A stretch of DNA of 52,316 nucleotides, taken from the NCBI GenBank assembly GCA_002319885.1, contig DCFT01000009.1, positions 1 to 52,316 of the forward strand, written 5' to 3'. The translations under genes were made by a program, and so were the position numbers. Origin of the DNA: Bacteroidales bacterium UBA1797. Lineage in GTDB: Bacteria > Bacteroidota > Bacteroidia > Bacteroidales > VadinHA17. The notes under the pieces were generated by a model. The model was given only the letters and a program-made list of their open reading frames with translations, was not told the origin of the DNA and ran no database searches. Position 1 is the first letter of the stretch; each line of letters starts with the position of its first letter. Below are positions 17,201 to 24,595 of this stretch, piece by piece.

Positions 17201-18396
17201 AGATCGTCCTCAGAAAGAAGTACTCCATGCTTTTTCCAGAAGTAATTTGCACTTTCTATAAATTGCCTTACCTCCAGTATTTCCAATTCAGTTGCAGATA
17301 TTTTTTCAAAGGTCTTGGCAGCGAGGGCATCGTGTCGTAGTTCATAACAACCATTTTCATTTTTTTCGCATAATATCCTTAATTGAACTAGTGATCCAAT
17401 TATTTCTGTTACATCTTTTTCCCTGATACTCTCACCCAGAGTGTTTGCATAGTCTTTTACCTCTGCAAGATTAAGTAGTCGTTTGGTACCTTTATAGGAG
17501 ACAAAAGATTTTAAGATGGCCATCGCCATATCTGGTCTTGTTGAGAATGAGATCTGATTATCAAGAAATGTTCCAAGCAGGTCGGAGACATCTCCGGCTT
17601 TTTCTATTAATTCATTTGTGAAAAATATAGGCTTCTGCCCTTTATTGCCATTCTGTTCCTCAGCAGTTGATAAGTTGAATATCTTGTCAAGAAAAATCTG
17701 CAGATAGGTAAGTTCTATTTCCGGGCCGTTGCTATTGAGTTTTTTTAGAAGATTTTCTGCAAATCCTTCTTCAACATGAATATCATAAATGTTGCATGAT
17801 CCCATTATAGCTTCAATGGCATTTGAACGATTCATTTTTTCAATGCGCATCCTGTTAGCAAGAAAATTAGGGATATACTTTTCAAACTCAGCAACATTTG
17901 AAAAATACTCTTCACGAATAATAAAAATAAAATTACAGAATATGTCCGATTCCAGAAGTACTTTTATAACCTGTATCAGTCCTTGTTTTTCTTCTTTTGT
18001 GCCAAATATGAACAGCTCTTCAAACTGATCAAAAACAAAGACAATCTTTTTCCCAATGTCGTCTGAGATTTCTCTCAGAGCTTTTTTGAAAAGAAGAGCA
18101 GTCAGCAACTGATGTGGAGAAGACTCTCCCAGTAATAGCTTTATCGCATTTGAAAGACTCTCAAGCATGTTGTCCGTGCGGCGGATATAGATCGGAAGAT
18201 ATTCAGATTCATGGAGTTTATTAATTAAACCGCAGTTGATGAGGGAGGATTTCCCTGTACCCGACTCGCCATAAATCAATAAAATCCTGCTCTCTGAAAA
18301 CCGCCTGAATACTTCTTCTGTCTCCTTTTCTCGCCCAAAGAATATTTCACGATCCTCTTTTGAATAGGAATCAAGGAATTTGAATGGTGATTTCAT
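14269..18396 (-). CDS. Membrane nSTAND1 ATPase with 14 WD40 repeats
   Basis: A 1375-residue protein. The N-terminus is a STAND-type NTPase of the nSTAND1 group: FFGRE (19-23), Walker A GESGTGKSS (43-51), Walker B VFVFDQFEELF (119-129) and a RHD motif (354-356). One transmembrane helix follows (about 436-456); KTRNRRRN just before it suggests that the ATPase is cytoplasmic. Then come 14 WD40 repeats (about 532-1105), nearly all 41 residues long, and an alpha-helical, TPR-like tail (1110-1375). STAND proteins couple ligand binding by a repeat sensor to ATP-driven oligomerisation, and many serve in defence or signalling. No effector domain is fused here. Bacteroidota and cyanobacterial relatives are sometimes labelled Hat/HatR. 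A decayed reading frame ends 6 bases before its ATG. Confidence 0.88.
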   Translation of the reverse strand: MKSPFKFLDSYSKEDREIFFGREKETEEVFRRFSESRILLIYGESGTGKSSLINCGLINKLHESEYLPIYIRRTDNMLESLSNAIKLLLGESSPHQLLTALLFKKALREISDDIGKKIVFVFDQFEELFIFGTKEEKQGLIQVIKVLLESDIFCNFIFIIREEYFSNVAEFEKYIPNFLANRMRIEKMNRSNAIEAIMGSCNIYDIHVEEGFAENLLKKLNSNGPEIELTYLQIFLDKIFNLSTAEEQNGNKGQKPIFFTNELIEKAGDVSDLLGTFLDNQISFSTRPDMAMAILKSFVSYKGTKRLLNLAEVKDYANTLGESIREKDVTEIIGSLVQLRILCEKNENGCYELRHDALAAKTFEKISATELEILEVRQFIESANYFWKKHGVLLSEDDLKYIGHFEKRLSLSEELTNLIGLSRETHYKTRNRRRNILVSAGVIIIILLSVFSVWALTERNRAESLNTKVIAEKYNLLATNIALKDPTKGLRLAEYAHAMDTANQSILINIKRIYSDNIFYTLIAKQEDAFAKQEDAIMAVAFSPDNKYILTGSGDATARLWDLEGNLIKIFIGHSGYVNSVAFSPDGMSILTGSSDRSARLWDLNGKVLMDFNGHSSAVNSVAFSPDGKTILTGSKDKTARLWDLNGKVIQEFIGHSSDIKAVAFSPDGQHIITGSYDSTARLWNLKGKQLKIIIRHLGNVNTVAFSPDGQRILTGSADKTVKLLDPEGNLIRTFNGFPGEVNDAVFSPDGKKILIGASAGYAVLWDLNGNEIKEFKGHSILIRAVAFSPDGTKVVTGSGDCTAKLWYLNENVNHVYNGHTGRITSLKFTGDGKEFLTASFDNTARLWDINGYTKVVFKGHTRAVNSIALSTDGKKVLTGSDDGTARLWDIQGNIIKVFSGHKSGVTSVAFSPDGFKVLTGSRDATARLWDIDGNTLFIFKGHNSAVNSVAFSPDGKTILTGSDDYSAKLWDLNGIMLTALKGQSSAINSVAFSPDGKSFLTGSYGTDPSARLWDLKGKLLNVFNGHTTSIFSVAFSPDGKKIMAGSADQTAIIWDINGSMDQNFSGYKSYVTSISFSPDGKSILAGMDNGNVRLYPVKMSYRDFNRSNKYENLSSFDKLQYDIVDLSGIKNSENEKSLLQAADYYVYEALQSGVDDKSKFLSYATEIYNKLLDESPDNKDYLFNLLRACVYSYGTNPSDQTKIEIKKINEKVLSFNSIDDLTLSSYVYCLVCAKNDSTINQLGIPDIFQEICRKLLTKNDLPKAERNDICKWCFFISSDFILKKEFAQALKTIQISQLSDSTNIEIPMILPITYILNNQYDKAEKLIKKYKNRPLEGHEDFKTYGDVYEFSLNLLEDRAITNPGFSKVRELLKN
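15082..16803 (-). repeat. Fourteen tandem 123-bp WD40-coding units
   Basis: The coding DNA repeats with a 123-bp period; each unit carries the codons for AFSPDGK, LTGS-D-TARLWD and G-GH. One unit is 6 bp longer (coding SYGTDPSARLWD). Fourteen units would give two seven-bladed propellers. Several neighbouring units share long identical stretches, indicating expansion or gene conversion. Confidence 0.85.
16790..16831. repeat. 21-bp tandem duplication inside the WD40 gene
   Basis: GCATCTTCCTGTTTTGCAA occurs at 16790-16808 and again at 16811-16829, in phase with the gene, and yields the peptide duplication AKQEDAF-AKQEDAI at the start of the propeller. It looks like a recent slippage event. Confidence 0.8.
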
Positions 18397-18402
18397 ATTA
18401 CT

Positions 18403-18552
18403 TTATCTAATTTCGTTCTTCCACATGTGCCTTTCAACAGGTATCAGAATAAGTTTATTTTCGGACAGGTTGAGTTGATATGAACTGTCACTGACTGTCG
18501 TATCATTCCGGATAATGAAAAAATGAATAGTATCCTGCAATGCCCAGCATAA
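18403..18552 (-). pseudogene. Possible remnant of a gene upstream of the nSTAND1 gene
   Basis: On the minus strand a 49-codon open frame runs to a TAA at 18403-18405 and ends 6 bases before the nSTAND1 ATG. Its product ends with IIRNDTTVSDSSYQLNLSEN and KLILIPVERHMWKNEIR, a composition that looks protein-like. There is no ATG at its beginning (only TTG at 18540) and stops lie directly upstream. It may be the 3' remnant of a gene that once formed an operon with nSTAND1, or chance. I do not recognise it. Confidence 0.3.
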
Positions 18553-18720
18553 TTACTACAAAATAAGGAGAAATACAATTACTATTTAGATAATACTATA
18601 GTTGTTAATCCAGTAAGTAAATAACGCAATTTGAATATTTTATATTTCAGGAATTAGTAATATTGCTTAAATATTAGTTTTGATTTGCATTTTATATCTG
18701 GTTAATTCATTATAATATAA
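18553..18720. other. AT-rich divergent spacer between nSTAND1 and AlbA_2 genes
   Basis: Together with the possible remnant, the gap from 18397 to 18720 is 324 bases. This half is very AT-rich, has stops in all frames and no clear TAnnTTTG promoter (TATATCTG at about 18692 is one mismatch away). I see no RNA gene or terminator in it. Confidence 0.5.
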
Positions 18721-19425
18721 ATGATAAAATCTCATACCGGAACAGTTAATGTGTATCCGCAGGGTCAGGACTCTTACATAAAAAGACTGATACTTGAGGG
18801 AGAACATCAGAAGCTGGATTTTAAATTTGAAATATCCGACTCCAGGAAGATTGCTAAAACTCTTGCAGCTTTTTCAAATACCGACGGGGGTACTTTGCTT
18901 ATTGGTGTCAAGGATAATGGTAAAGTAGCGGGAGTTCGTACGGAAGAAGAATTTTATATGGTACAGGCAGCTGCAAATATGTATTGTAAACCTGAAGTGT
19001 TTTTCGAATCAAAGCGATGGGTAATTGAAGGTAAAACAGTACTCGAAGTTACTATTCCAAAAGGTAAGAATTACCCATATTTTGCCGAGTCGGAAGTTGG
19101 TAAATGGCTGGCATATATCCGGGTAAAGGATGAGAATATTATGGCTACTAATATTCATCTCAAGGTTTGGAAAAATAAAACACACGATACAGGTATTCTA
19201 ATTGAATATAGTGAGAAAGTAAAGAAGCTTTTGGAATATCTTGAATTAAATCCATCAATTTCAATTTCTAAATTCTGCAGGACAGCATTCATTCCTAAAA
19301 GCACTGCCGAAAACATTATGGCTGATTTAATTTATGTCGGATTAATTGAAATGGTATACAAGGATACGCACTTCATATTCCAATTAAAATCAAGAAAAAC
19401 AGGTGGACGCTTTCATCCTTTTTAG
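18721..19425 (+). CDS. AlbA_2 (Schlafen-like) domain protein with C-terminal winged helix
   Basis: A 234-residue protein. Residues about 20-140 form an AlbA_2/Schlafen domain: EGEHQKLDFK (Glu28, Asp33, Lys35 at the positions of the conserved acidic/basic cluster) and AFSNTDGGTLLIGVKDNGKVAGV (residues 50-72), the most conserved block of the family. Residues about 155-230 resemble a winged helix (ISISKFCRTAFIPKSTAENIMADL). Schlafen-type domains include tRNA/rRNA-cleaving nucleases, whereas many bacterial AlbA_2-HTH proteins are treated as regulators; which applies is unknown. It is often annotated as an ATP-binding protein. It is divergent from nSTAND1 and 158 bases before the hydrogenase-like operon. 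Confidence 0.78.
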   Translation: MIKSHTGTVNVYPQGQDSYIKRLILEGEHQKLDFKFEISDSRKIAKTLAAFSNTDGGTLLIGVKDNGKVAGVRTEEEFYMVQAAANMYCKPEVFFESKRWVIEGKTVLEVTIPKGKNYPYFAESEVGKWLAYIRVKDENIMATNIHLKVWKNKTHDTGILIEYSEKVKKLLEYLELNPSISISKFCRTAFIPKSTAENIMADLIYVGLIEMVYKDTHFIFQLKSRKTGGRFHPF

Positions 19426-19583
19426 CTTTACATGAGCCAGGGAACAGCAACCTGCCTGTCGTGTAGGTTTATAATTAATGGATTTCGGAATTGCTCATTT
19501 TTTCTTTACTTTGCACCCTGTATTAAAAAACAGTTCTAATAAACCGGGAATGATTTTGTCTAAAAATGTTTATTCTTTCATAA

Positions 19584-21605
19584 TTGGCTAATTACTTCAT
19601 ATTCATAGTACTATCAGCTATAATAGCTATCTTTTTTGTGAATACAAAGATTAAAGGCTTAATAACTGTATTGACAGTAATTACTCTTGCTCTGATAAGT
19701 AGTTTTTTTGGATTAAATGCATTATCGGGAAATAGTTATGATATTATCCTGAAAGGCACAGAAATCTCTGGGAATGTGCCTGTCAGGATCGATGCCCTGT
19801 CAGGCTGGTTTATCCTTTTAATCAATTTTACTCTTATTACAGGGGCTCTTTACGGCTTCAATTATATGAAGGTGTACAGGGAAAGAAAAAGTGATATTAC
19901 ACTTCATTGTATAGCTTATATACTCATTCAGTTTGCCTTGTTGGGAATCTGTGTTGTTCAGAACGGTTTTATCTTTCTGTTGTTATGGGAATTAATTTCA
20001 ATATGTGTTTTTATCCTGGTAATATTTGAACATGAAAAACCGAATACTATAAAGGCTGGCATAAATTATCTTGTTCAGTCGCATATAAGCATTGTCTTCA
20101 TTATGCTTGGTTTTATCTATGTAGCTTATAAAACCGGAAATTTTGGCTTCGATGCTATTACCGATTTCTCGAATCATCAAACCATACTTGCAGGATCTGC
20201 ACTTTTCCTTTGTTTTTTTATAGGATTTGCCATTAAAGCAGGTTTTGTTCCCTTTCATACCTGGCTTCCATATGCACATCCGGCAGCACCGGCACATATC
20301 TCAGGTATAATGTCGGGTGTGGTAATAAAAATAGGGATTTATGGTATCCTCAGAATGCTACTCTTGATAAAAACTGATTACACCACAATTGGGTTTATTA
20401 TTCTGTTTGTTTCAACGGTTACAGGAATTTATGGTGTAATGCTGGCTACCGTACAGCACAACCTTAAAAAGCTTCTTGCCTATCACAGTATTGAAAACAT
20501 TGGAATTATTGGAATGGGTATCGGACTAGGTTGCATAGGTTTGGGAGCAACAAATAAGTGGATGGCTATACTAGGCTTTTCCGGGGCATTGCTTCATACT
20601 CTGAATCACTCGCTTTTTAAATCATTGCTGTTCTATAGTTCAGGAAATGTATACCAGGCAACACATACAGTGAATATTGAAAGTCTCGGAGGCATGTTTA
20701 AAAGAATGCCTCAAACAGCGGTATTGTTCCTTATAGCCGCGGTGGCAATATGCGGACTTCCTCCTCTGAATGGTTTTATCTCTGAATTCCTTATTTATGG
20801 GGGATTGTATAACTGGCTTTTCAGTGCTAATCTGATCTCACTTATCATTTTCGTGTTTACACTGACTGGTTTGGTACTAATAGGTGGTTTGGCCATATTG
20901 TGTTTTACAAAAGCATTCAGTGTTGTGTTCCTGGGCAATATGCGTGAGGATCTGCCACAGGAAATACATGAAAGTAGCTTCTGGCAGTTATTCCCATTAT
21001 ATCTCACGGTAACCTTAATGATCTCAATTGGTTTATTTCCGTCATTTTATATACAAGCATTACAAGGACCTGTTAACCTTTTTACTCACAATATATTCTT
21101 CAATTTAAACCTTCTGAGGGTTGGATCAATTGATTCTCTTCATGTTATAAACTGGCTGTTCTTAGGATTCATTCTGTTTGTTATTGGAATTCTTGTTTTA
21201 CGGAGATTTTTAAGCAGGAAGAAGAAAATTGAAAGGCAACCCACCTGGGGATGTGCATATACTCCCGGAACAGTTAAGCTTCAGTATACTGCCAGTTCAT
21301 TCGTAAGGAGTTATGCAAAGATCGCCAAGCCATTGCTTGATATTGAAAAAAAAGATGTCGTGATCACAGAGGTTTTTCCTGAAGAAAAACATTATGAAAC
21401 AGATCCATACGACAAAATTGAAAGGGTTTTTATTGATAAACCCTTAAAAATTATTGACCGTATTTCAAATTTATTCCTTTTTCTTCAGAATGGGCACCTT
21501 CAGAGATATATACTATATGGGATAATATTTATTACCGGGGTAATTGGCCTGCCAATTATTATAGAAAAGATTTTAACTATTATCCATTTCTTAAATAATT
21601 TGTAG
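19584..21605 (+). CDS. hyfB: HyfB-like proton-pumping subunit (NuoL/Mrp antiporter family)
   Basis: A 673-residue polytopic membrane protein, first gene of a six-gene hydrogenase-4-like operon. It belongs to the antiporter-like subunits of complex I and group 4 hydrogenases that move protons or sodium. The channel signature FVPFHTWLPYAHPAAPAHISGIMSGVVIKIGIYG is intact (broken-helix Pro and the following Lys), as is the later histidine-bearing helix LLHTLNHSLFKSLLFY. About 15 helices precede a charged C-terminal loop and a last helix. No ATG is available: an ATG at 19566 is followed by an in-frame TAA at 19581, so TTG 19584 is the likely start. hyfC begins one base after its stop. Confidence 0.85.
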   Translation: MANYFIFIVLSAIIAIFFVNTKIKGLITVLTVITLALISSFFGLNALSGNSYDIILKGTEISGNVPVRIDALSGWFILLINFTLITGALYGFNYMKVYRERKSDITLHCIAYILIQFALLGICVVQNGFIFLLLWELISICVFILVIFEHEKPNTIKAGINYLVQSHISIVFIMLGFIYVAYKTGNFGFDAITDFSNHQTILAGSALFLCFFIGFAIKAGFVPFHTWLPYAHPAAPAHISGIMSGVVIKIGIYGILRMLLLIKTDYTTIGFIILFVSTVTGIYGVMLATVQHNLKKLLAYHSIENIGIIGMGIGLGCIGLGATNKWMAILGFSGALLHTLNHSLFKSLLFYSSGNVYQATHTVNIESLGGMFKRMPQTAVLFLIAAVAICGLPPLNGFISEFLIYGGLYNWLFSANLISLIIFVFTLTGLVLIGGLAILCFTKAFSVVFLGNMREDLPQEIHESSFWQLFPLYLTVTLMISIGLFPSFYIQALQGPVNLFTHNIFFNLNLLRVGSIDSLHVINWLFLGFILFVIGILVLRRFLSRKKKIERQPTWGCAYTPGTVKLQYTASSFVRSYAKIAKPLLDIEKKDVVITEVFPEEKHYETDPYDKIERVFIDKPLKIIDRISNLFLFLQNGHLQRYILYGIIFITGVIGLPIIIEKILTIIHFLNNL

Positions 21606-21606
21606 C

Positions 21607-22512
21607 ATGGTAAGTCTGGCATTAATAATTCTCAGCAGTATTTTTTTTACGGGAGTAATATTACAGACAAAGAGCATTACTTCCGGAAGAAAGGGCCCTG
21701 GTATATTACAACCGGTAAAAGATGTTATCAGACTTTTTAAAAAGGGCAGTATATACAGCGAAACAACAAGTGTTATTTTCACGATTGCCCCTGTCATTTC
21801 ATTCGCTTCAGTTATCATGGCCTGTCTGGTCATTCCATTTGGTTCCTGGAAAGGGATAATAAGTTTTGATGGAGACTTCATATTTTTTGCTTATATTCTT
21901 GCTTTGGGTAAATTCTTTAGCATAATAGCTGCAATGGACACAGGCAGCAGTTTTGAAGGAATGGGAGCGAGCCGTGAAGCACTTTATTCCATGTTCGTCG
22001 AACCGGCGTTCTTTATACTTATCGGTTCCTTTGCACTTCTTACGGGAAACACTTCTTTTTATAATATTTTTTCAACTCTTCATCTCGGTTCGTCCATTAC
22101 ATATACTTTGGGAGGAATGGCTTCATTTGTGCTCATAATGATTGCAATGATCGAAAACAGCAGGATGCCGGTAGATGATCCGAAGACCCATCTGGAATTA
22201 ACTATGATCCACGAAGTTATGATTCTTGACAATAGTGGATTTGATCTTGGACTGATCCTTTCAACGGGGTATATAAAATTTGCCATGTACGGGACATTAA
22301 TAGCCAACTTCTATATTGGCGGATTATCTTTTTTATGGGCTTTTCCTGTTTTTCTGTTGGTACAGTTATTATTTGCTGTTATAGTCGGTCTGATGGAATC
22401 TTTTATGGCCCGGTTCAGGATGAGTCATAATCCTCAATTCATACTGGTTCTTTCTTCAGTCAGTTTTTTAATCTTTCTGGGAGTGCTGCTTGTTTTGGAA
22501 AAATTTGTTTAA
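21607..22512 (+). CDS. hyfC: HyfC-like membrane subunit (NuoH/complex I subunit 1 family)
   Basis: A 301-residue membrane protein of the NuoH/HycD/HyfC family, the subunit that anchors the peripheral arm to the membrane arm. Seven to eight helices are visible; the hallmark segment NSRMPVDDPKTHLELTMIHE (residues about 183-202), which carries the conserved acidic residues facing the quinone-like cavity, is complete. The ATG lies one base after the hyfB stop, so translation is probably coupled. Normal family length. Nothing in this subunit suggests decay, in contrast to the peripheral subunits of the same operon. Confidence 0.87.
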   Translation: MVSLALIILSSIFFTGVILQTKSITSGRKGPGILQPVKDVIRLFKKGSIYSETTSVIFTIAPVISFASVIMACLVIPFGSWKGIISFDGDFIFFAYILALGKFFSIIAAMDTGSSFEGMGASREALYSMFVEPAFFILIGSFALLTGNTSFYNIFSTLHLGSSITYTLGGMASFVLIMIAMIENSRMPVDDPKTHLELTMIHEVMILDNSGFDLGLILSTGYIKFAMYGTLIANFYIGGLSFLWAFPVFLLVQLLFAVIVGLMESFMARFRMSHNPQFILVLSSVSFLIFLGVLLVLEKFV

Positions 22513-22522
22513 ACATTTATTT

Positions 22523-23155
22523 ATGACAAATGTATTATTGATACTATTCATTATTAGTCTTTTATATGTTTCAATCGCGAACAGGATAATCACCTACGTC
22601 AGAGTGCTGGCTTTGCAGGGATCTATACTTTTCGGAGTAACTTTTCTGCAACTGAAGGATATTCAGACATGGAATCTTGTTTTAATACTGCTGGAGACTG
22701 TTGTTTTTAAAAGCATTGCTGTTCCATATTTTTTAAGTTATCTTATTAAAAGAAACAAAATCAGCCGTGAGACTGAACCATATGTGCCACATTTCATTTC
22801 CTTGTTAATTACTACATTCATTGTTGTTGTAACTGTGTTACTTGCGAATTCGATACATGACACTCATCTCGATAAATTATTTTTTATCGTATCGCTTTCA
22901 ACCCTTTTCACAGGGCTTTATTTTATTGCTTCACGAAAAAAGATTATCACACATGTATTGGGCTATCTGATGATCGAGAATGGAGTATTCGTCCTATCTC
23001 TGGCGGTAGGAAATGAAATGCCCAACCTTGTCAACCTCGGAATTATGCTTGATGTTTTTGCCAGTGTATTGATTCTTGGAATATTCCTGAACAAAATAGG
23101 CGATGTCTTTAAAACCGCTGATGTAGATCAGTTAAGCAATCTGAAAGATTATTAA
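22523..23155 (+). CDS. hyfE: HyfE-like membrane subunit (NuoK-like)
   Basis: A 210-residue membrane protein with about six to seven helices. HyfE corresponds to a NuoK-like domain with an added N-terminal part; the segment VLGYLMIENGVFVLSLAVGNEMPNLVNLGIMLDVFASVLILGIF (residues about 140-190) matches the NuoK core, including the Glu of IEN that is used in proton transfer. I start it at ATG 22523, 10 bases after the hyfC stop; an upstream TTG at 22490 would overlap hyfC and adds a non-conserved extension. Confidence 0.83.
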   Translation: MTNVLLILFIISLLYVSIANRIITYVRVLALQGSILFGVTFLQLKDIQTWNLVLILLETVVFKSIAVPYFLSYLIKRNKISRETEPYVPHFISLLITTFIVVVTVLLANSIHDTHLDKLFFIVSLSTLFTGLYFIASRKKIITHVLGYLMIENGVFVLSLAVGNEMPNLVNLGIMLDVFASVLILGIFLNKIGDVFKTADVDQLSNLKDY

Positions 23156-23166
23156 TCACAAAAAAG

Positions 23167-24594
23167 ATGACAGGAATTTATCTTATCAGCGCTTTTGTAA
23201 TTACCGGAATGCTCTTCGTAAACCGGAATACTATTTTAAATAATTTACTGATAATTATTTTTGGTATTGTTCAGATTGGATTTACTTTTTATGCCTGTTC
23301 AAATTATATGAACAGCGTTCTGGAATATTTTACTTTTGATTCCCTGGGACTGCTTCTCCTGACAACCATAAGTATAATTGCAATTCCGGCTCTTTTTCAT
23401 AGCTATCTTTATATTCAGAGACACGATGAGACTCCCCAGTCAAGGGCTATTTATTTCTCAGCCATGGTGCTTCTGATAACTTCAATTTCAGCAGCCTACC
23501 TGGCAAATCATATTGCAGTGATCTGGATATTTACAGAAATGACCACATTATCTGCGTCTATGCTGATTTATCATCACAGGAATAAACTTGCACTGGAGGG
23601 TACCTGGAAATATGTTTTCATATGTGCCATAAGTATCACTTTTGTCTTTATCGGGATCCTTTTTCTCAGTCTGTCACTTGAACATGCAGGTTCAAGAGAC
23701 CTTTCATTTGTTAACCTGATGGCTTTTAAGGATAAACTAAACCCATTCTGGCTTCGACTGGCATTCCTCTTTATATTTACTGGTTTTACTGTCAAACTGG
23801 GTTTAGTCCCTATGTATACAGCCGGTATCGATGCAAAAGATAAGGCCCCGGCCCCCGCGGGAGCTTTGCTATCGAGTGTTCTTATGAACCTGGGTTTTGT
23901 GGGCATTTACCGAACATATTCTGTTGTTGCCCTGACCTCAGTTTATCACTGGGCAAACATGGTCATCTTTATATCGGCCTTTCTCTCAATATTTGTAGCT
24001 ACTATATATATGACAAAGGTTATAAATATTAAAAGGATGTTTGCATATTCAAGTATTGAACATATGGGTATAGCAATGCTCGGTTTAGCAGCCGGTGGTA
24101 TTGGTTACTATGCGGCAATCCTTCATATTATTTTACATTCATTTGTAAAATCAAGTCTGTTTTTTCAGTTTAACCAGCTTTACAGAACCTTTCAAAGCAA
24201 AAGTATTCAGTATGTTGGCAACTATTTTAAATACAATCCCGCCGGCGCAATAGTCTTATTTTTAGGATTTATAAGTGCTACTGCAATGCCACCCTCAGGA
24301 TTGTTTGTAAGTGAGTTTTTGATATTCAGGTCGCTCTTTGAAGGTAAATTTATTGTCCTGTTAATAATGGTTCTCCTGCTTTTGACAATCGTCATCTGGG
24401 CGTTCGGGAAGAATATTATGAAGATCTTATTTCTGCCGGTTGATGGTCTGGATGAGAGTAAAATACCAAAGATCAATCCATGGGAATCCTTTACACAGTA
24501 TTTCTTGTTATTTACTGCAATCTGGCTTGGGCTAAATCCTCCTTCAATTTTTGTACAGATGATTCATAATGCTGTTAAAATCTTACCTCAATAA
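23167..24594 (+). CDS. hyfF: HyfF-like antiporter subunit (NuoN/NuoM family)
   Basis: A 475-residue protein with about 14 transmembrane helices of the antiporter-like family. The central block GLVPMYTAGIDAKDKAPAPAGALLSSVLMNLGFVGIYR (about residues 214-251) is the counterpart of the LPDAH-x-APxPVSALLSG signature; the TM7 position has Asn rather than Lys, as in HyfF relatives. The following helix with HMGIAMLGLAAGGIGYYAAILHIILHSFVKSSLF holds the conserved histidines and lysine. It is a second ion-translocating channel in the complex besides HyfB. Eleven bases separate it from hyfE, and its 3' end lies at hyfG's start. Confidence 0.85.
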   Translation: MTGIYLISAFVITGMLFVNRNTILNNLLIIIFGIVQIGFTFYACSNYMNSVLEYFTFDSLGLLLLTTISIIAIPALFHSYLYIQRHDETPQSRAIYFSAMVLLITSISAAYLANHIAVIWIFTEMTTLSASMLIYHHRNKLALEGTWKYVFICAISITFVFIGILFLSLSLEHAGSRDLSFVNLMAFKDKLNPFWLRLAFLFIFTGFTVKLGLVPMYTAGIDAKDKAPAPAGALLSSVLMNLGFVGIYRTYSVVALTSVYHWANMVIFISAFLSIFVATIYMTKVINIKRMFAYSSIEHMGIAMLGLAAGGIGYYAAILHIILHSFVKSSLFFQFNQLYRTFQSKSIQYVGNYFKYNPAGAIVLFLGFISATAMPPSGLFVSEFLIFRSLFEGKFIVLLIMVLLLLTIVIWAFGKNIMKILFLPVDGLDESKIPKINPWESFTQYFLLFTAIWLGLNPPSIFVQMIHNAVKILPQ

Positions 24595-24595
24595 A

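Noticed and set aside
22490..22522. TTG start extending the HyfE-like protein into hyfC
   Set aside because: ATG 22523 fits the family start and avoids a 23-base overlap.
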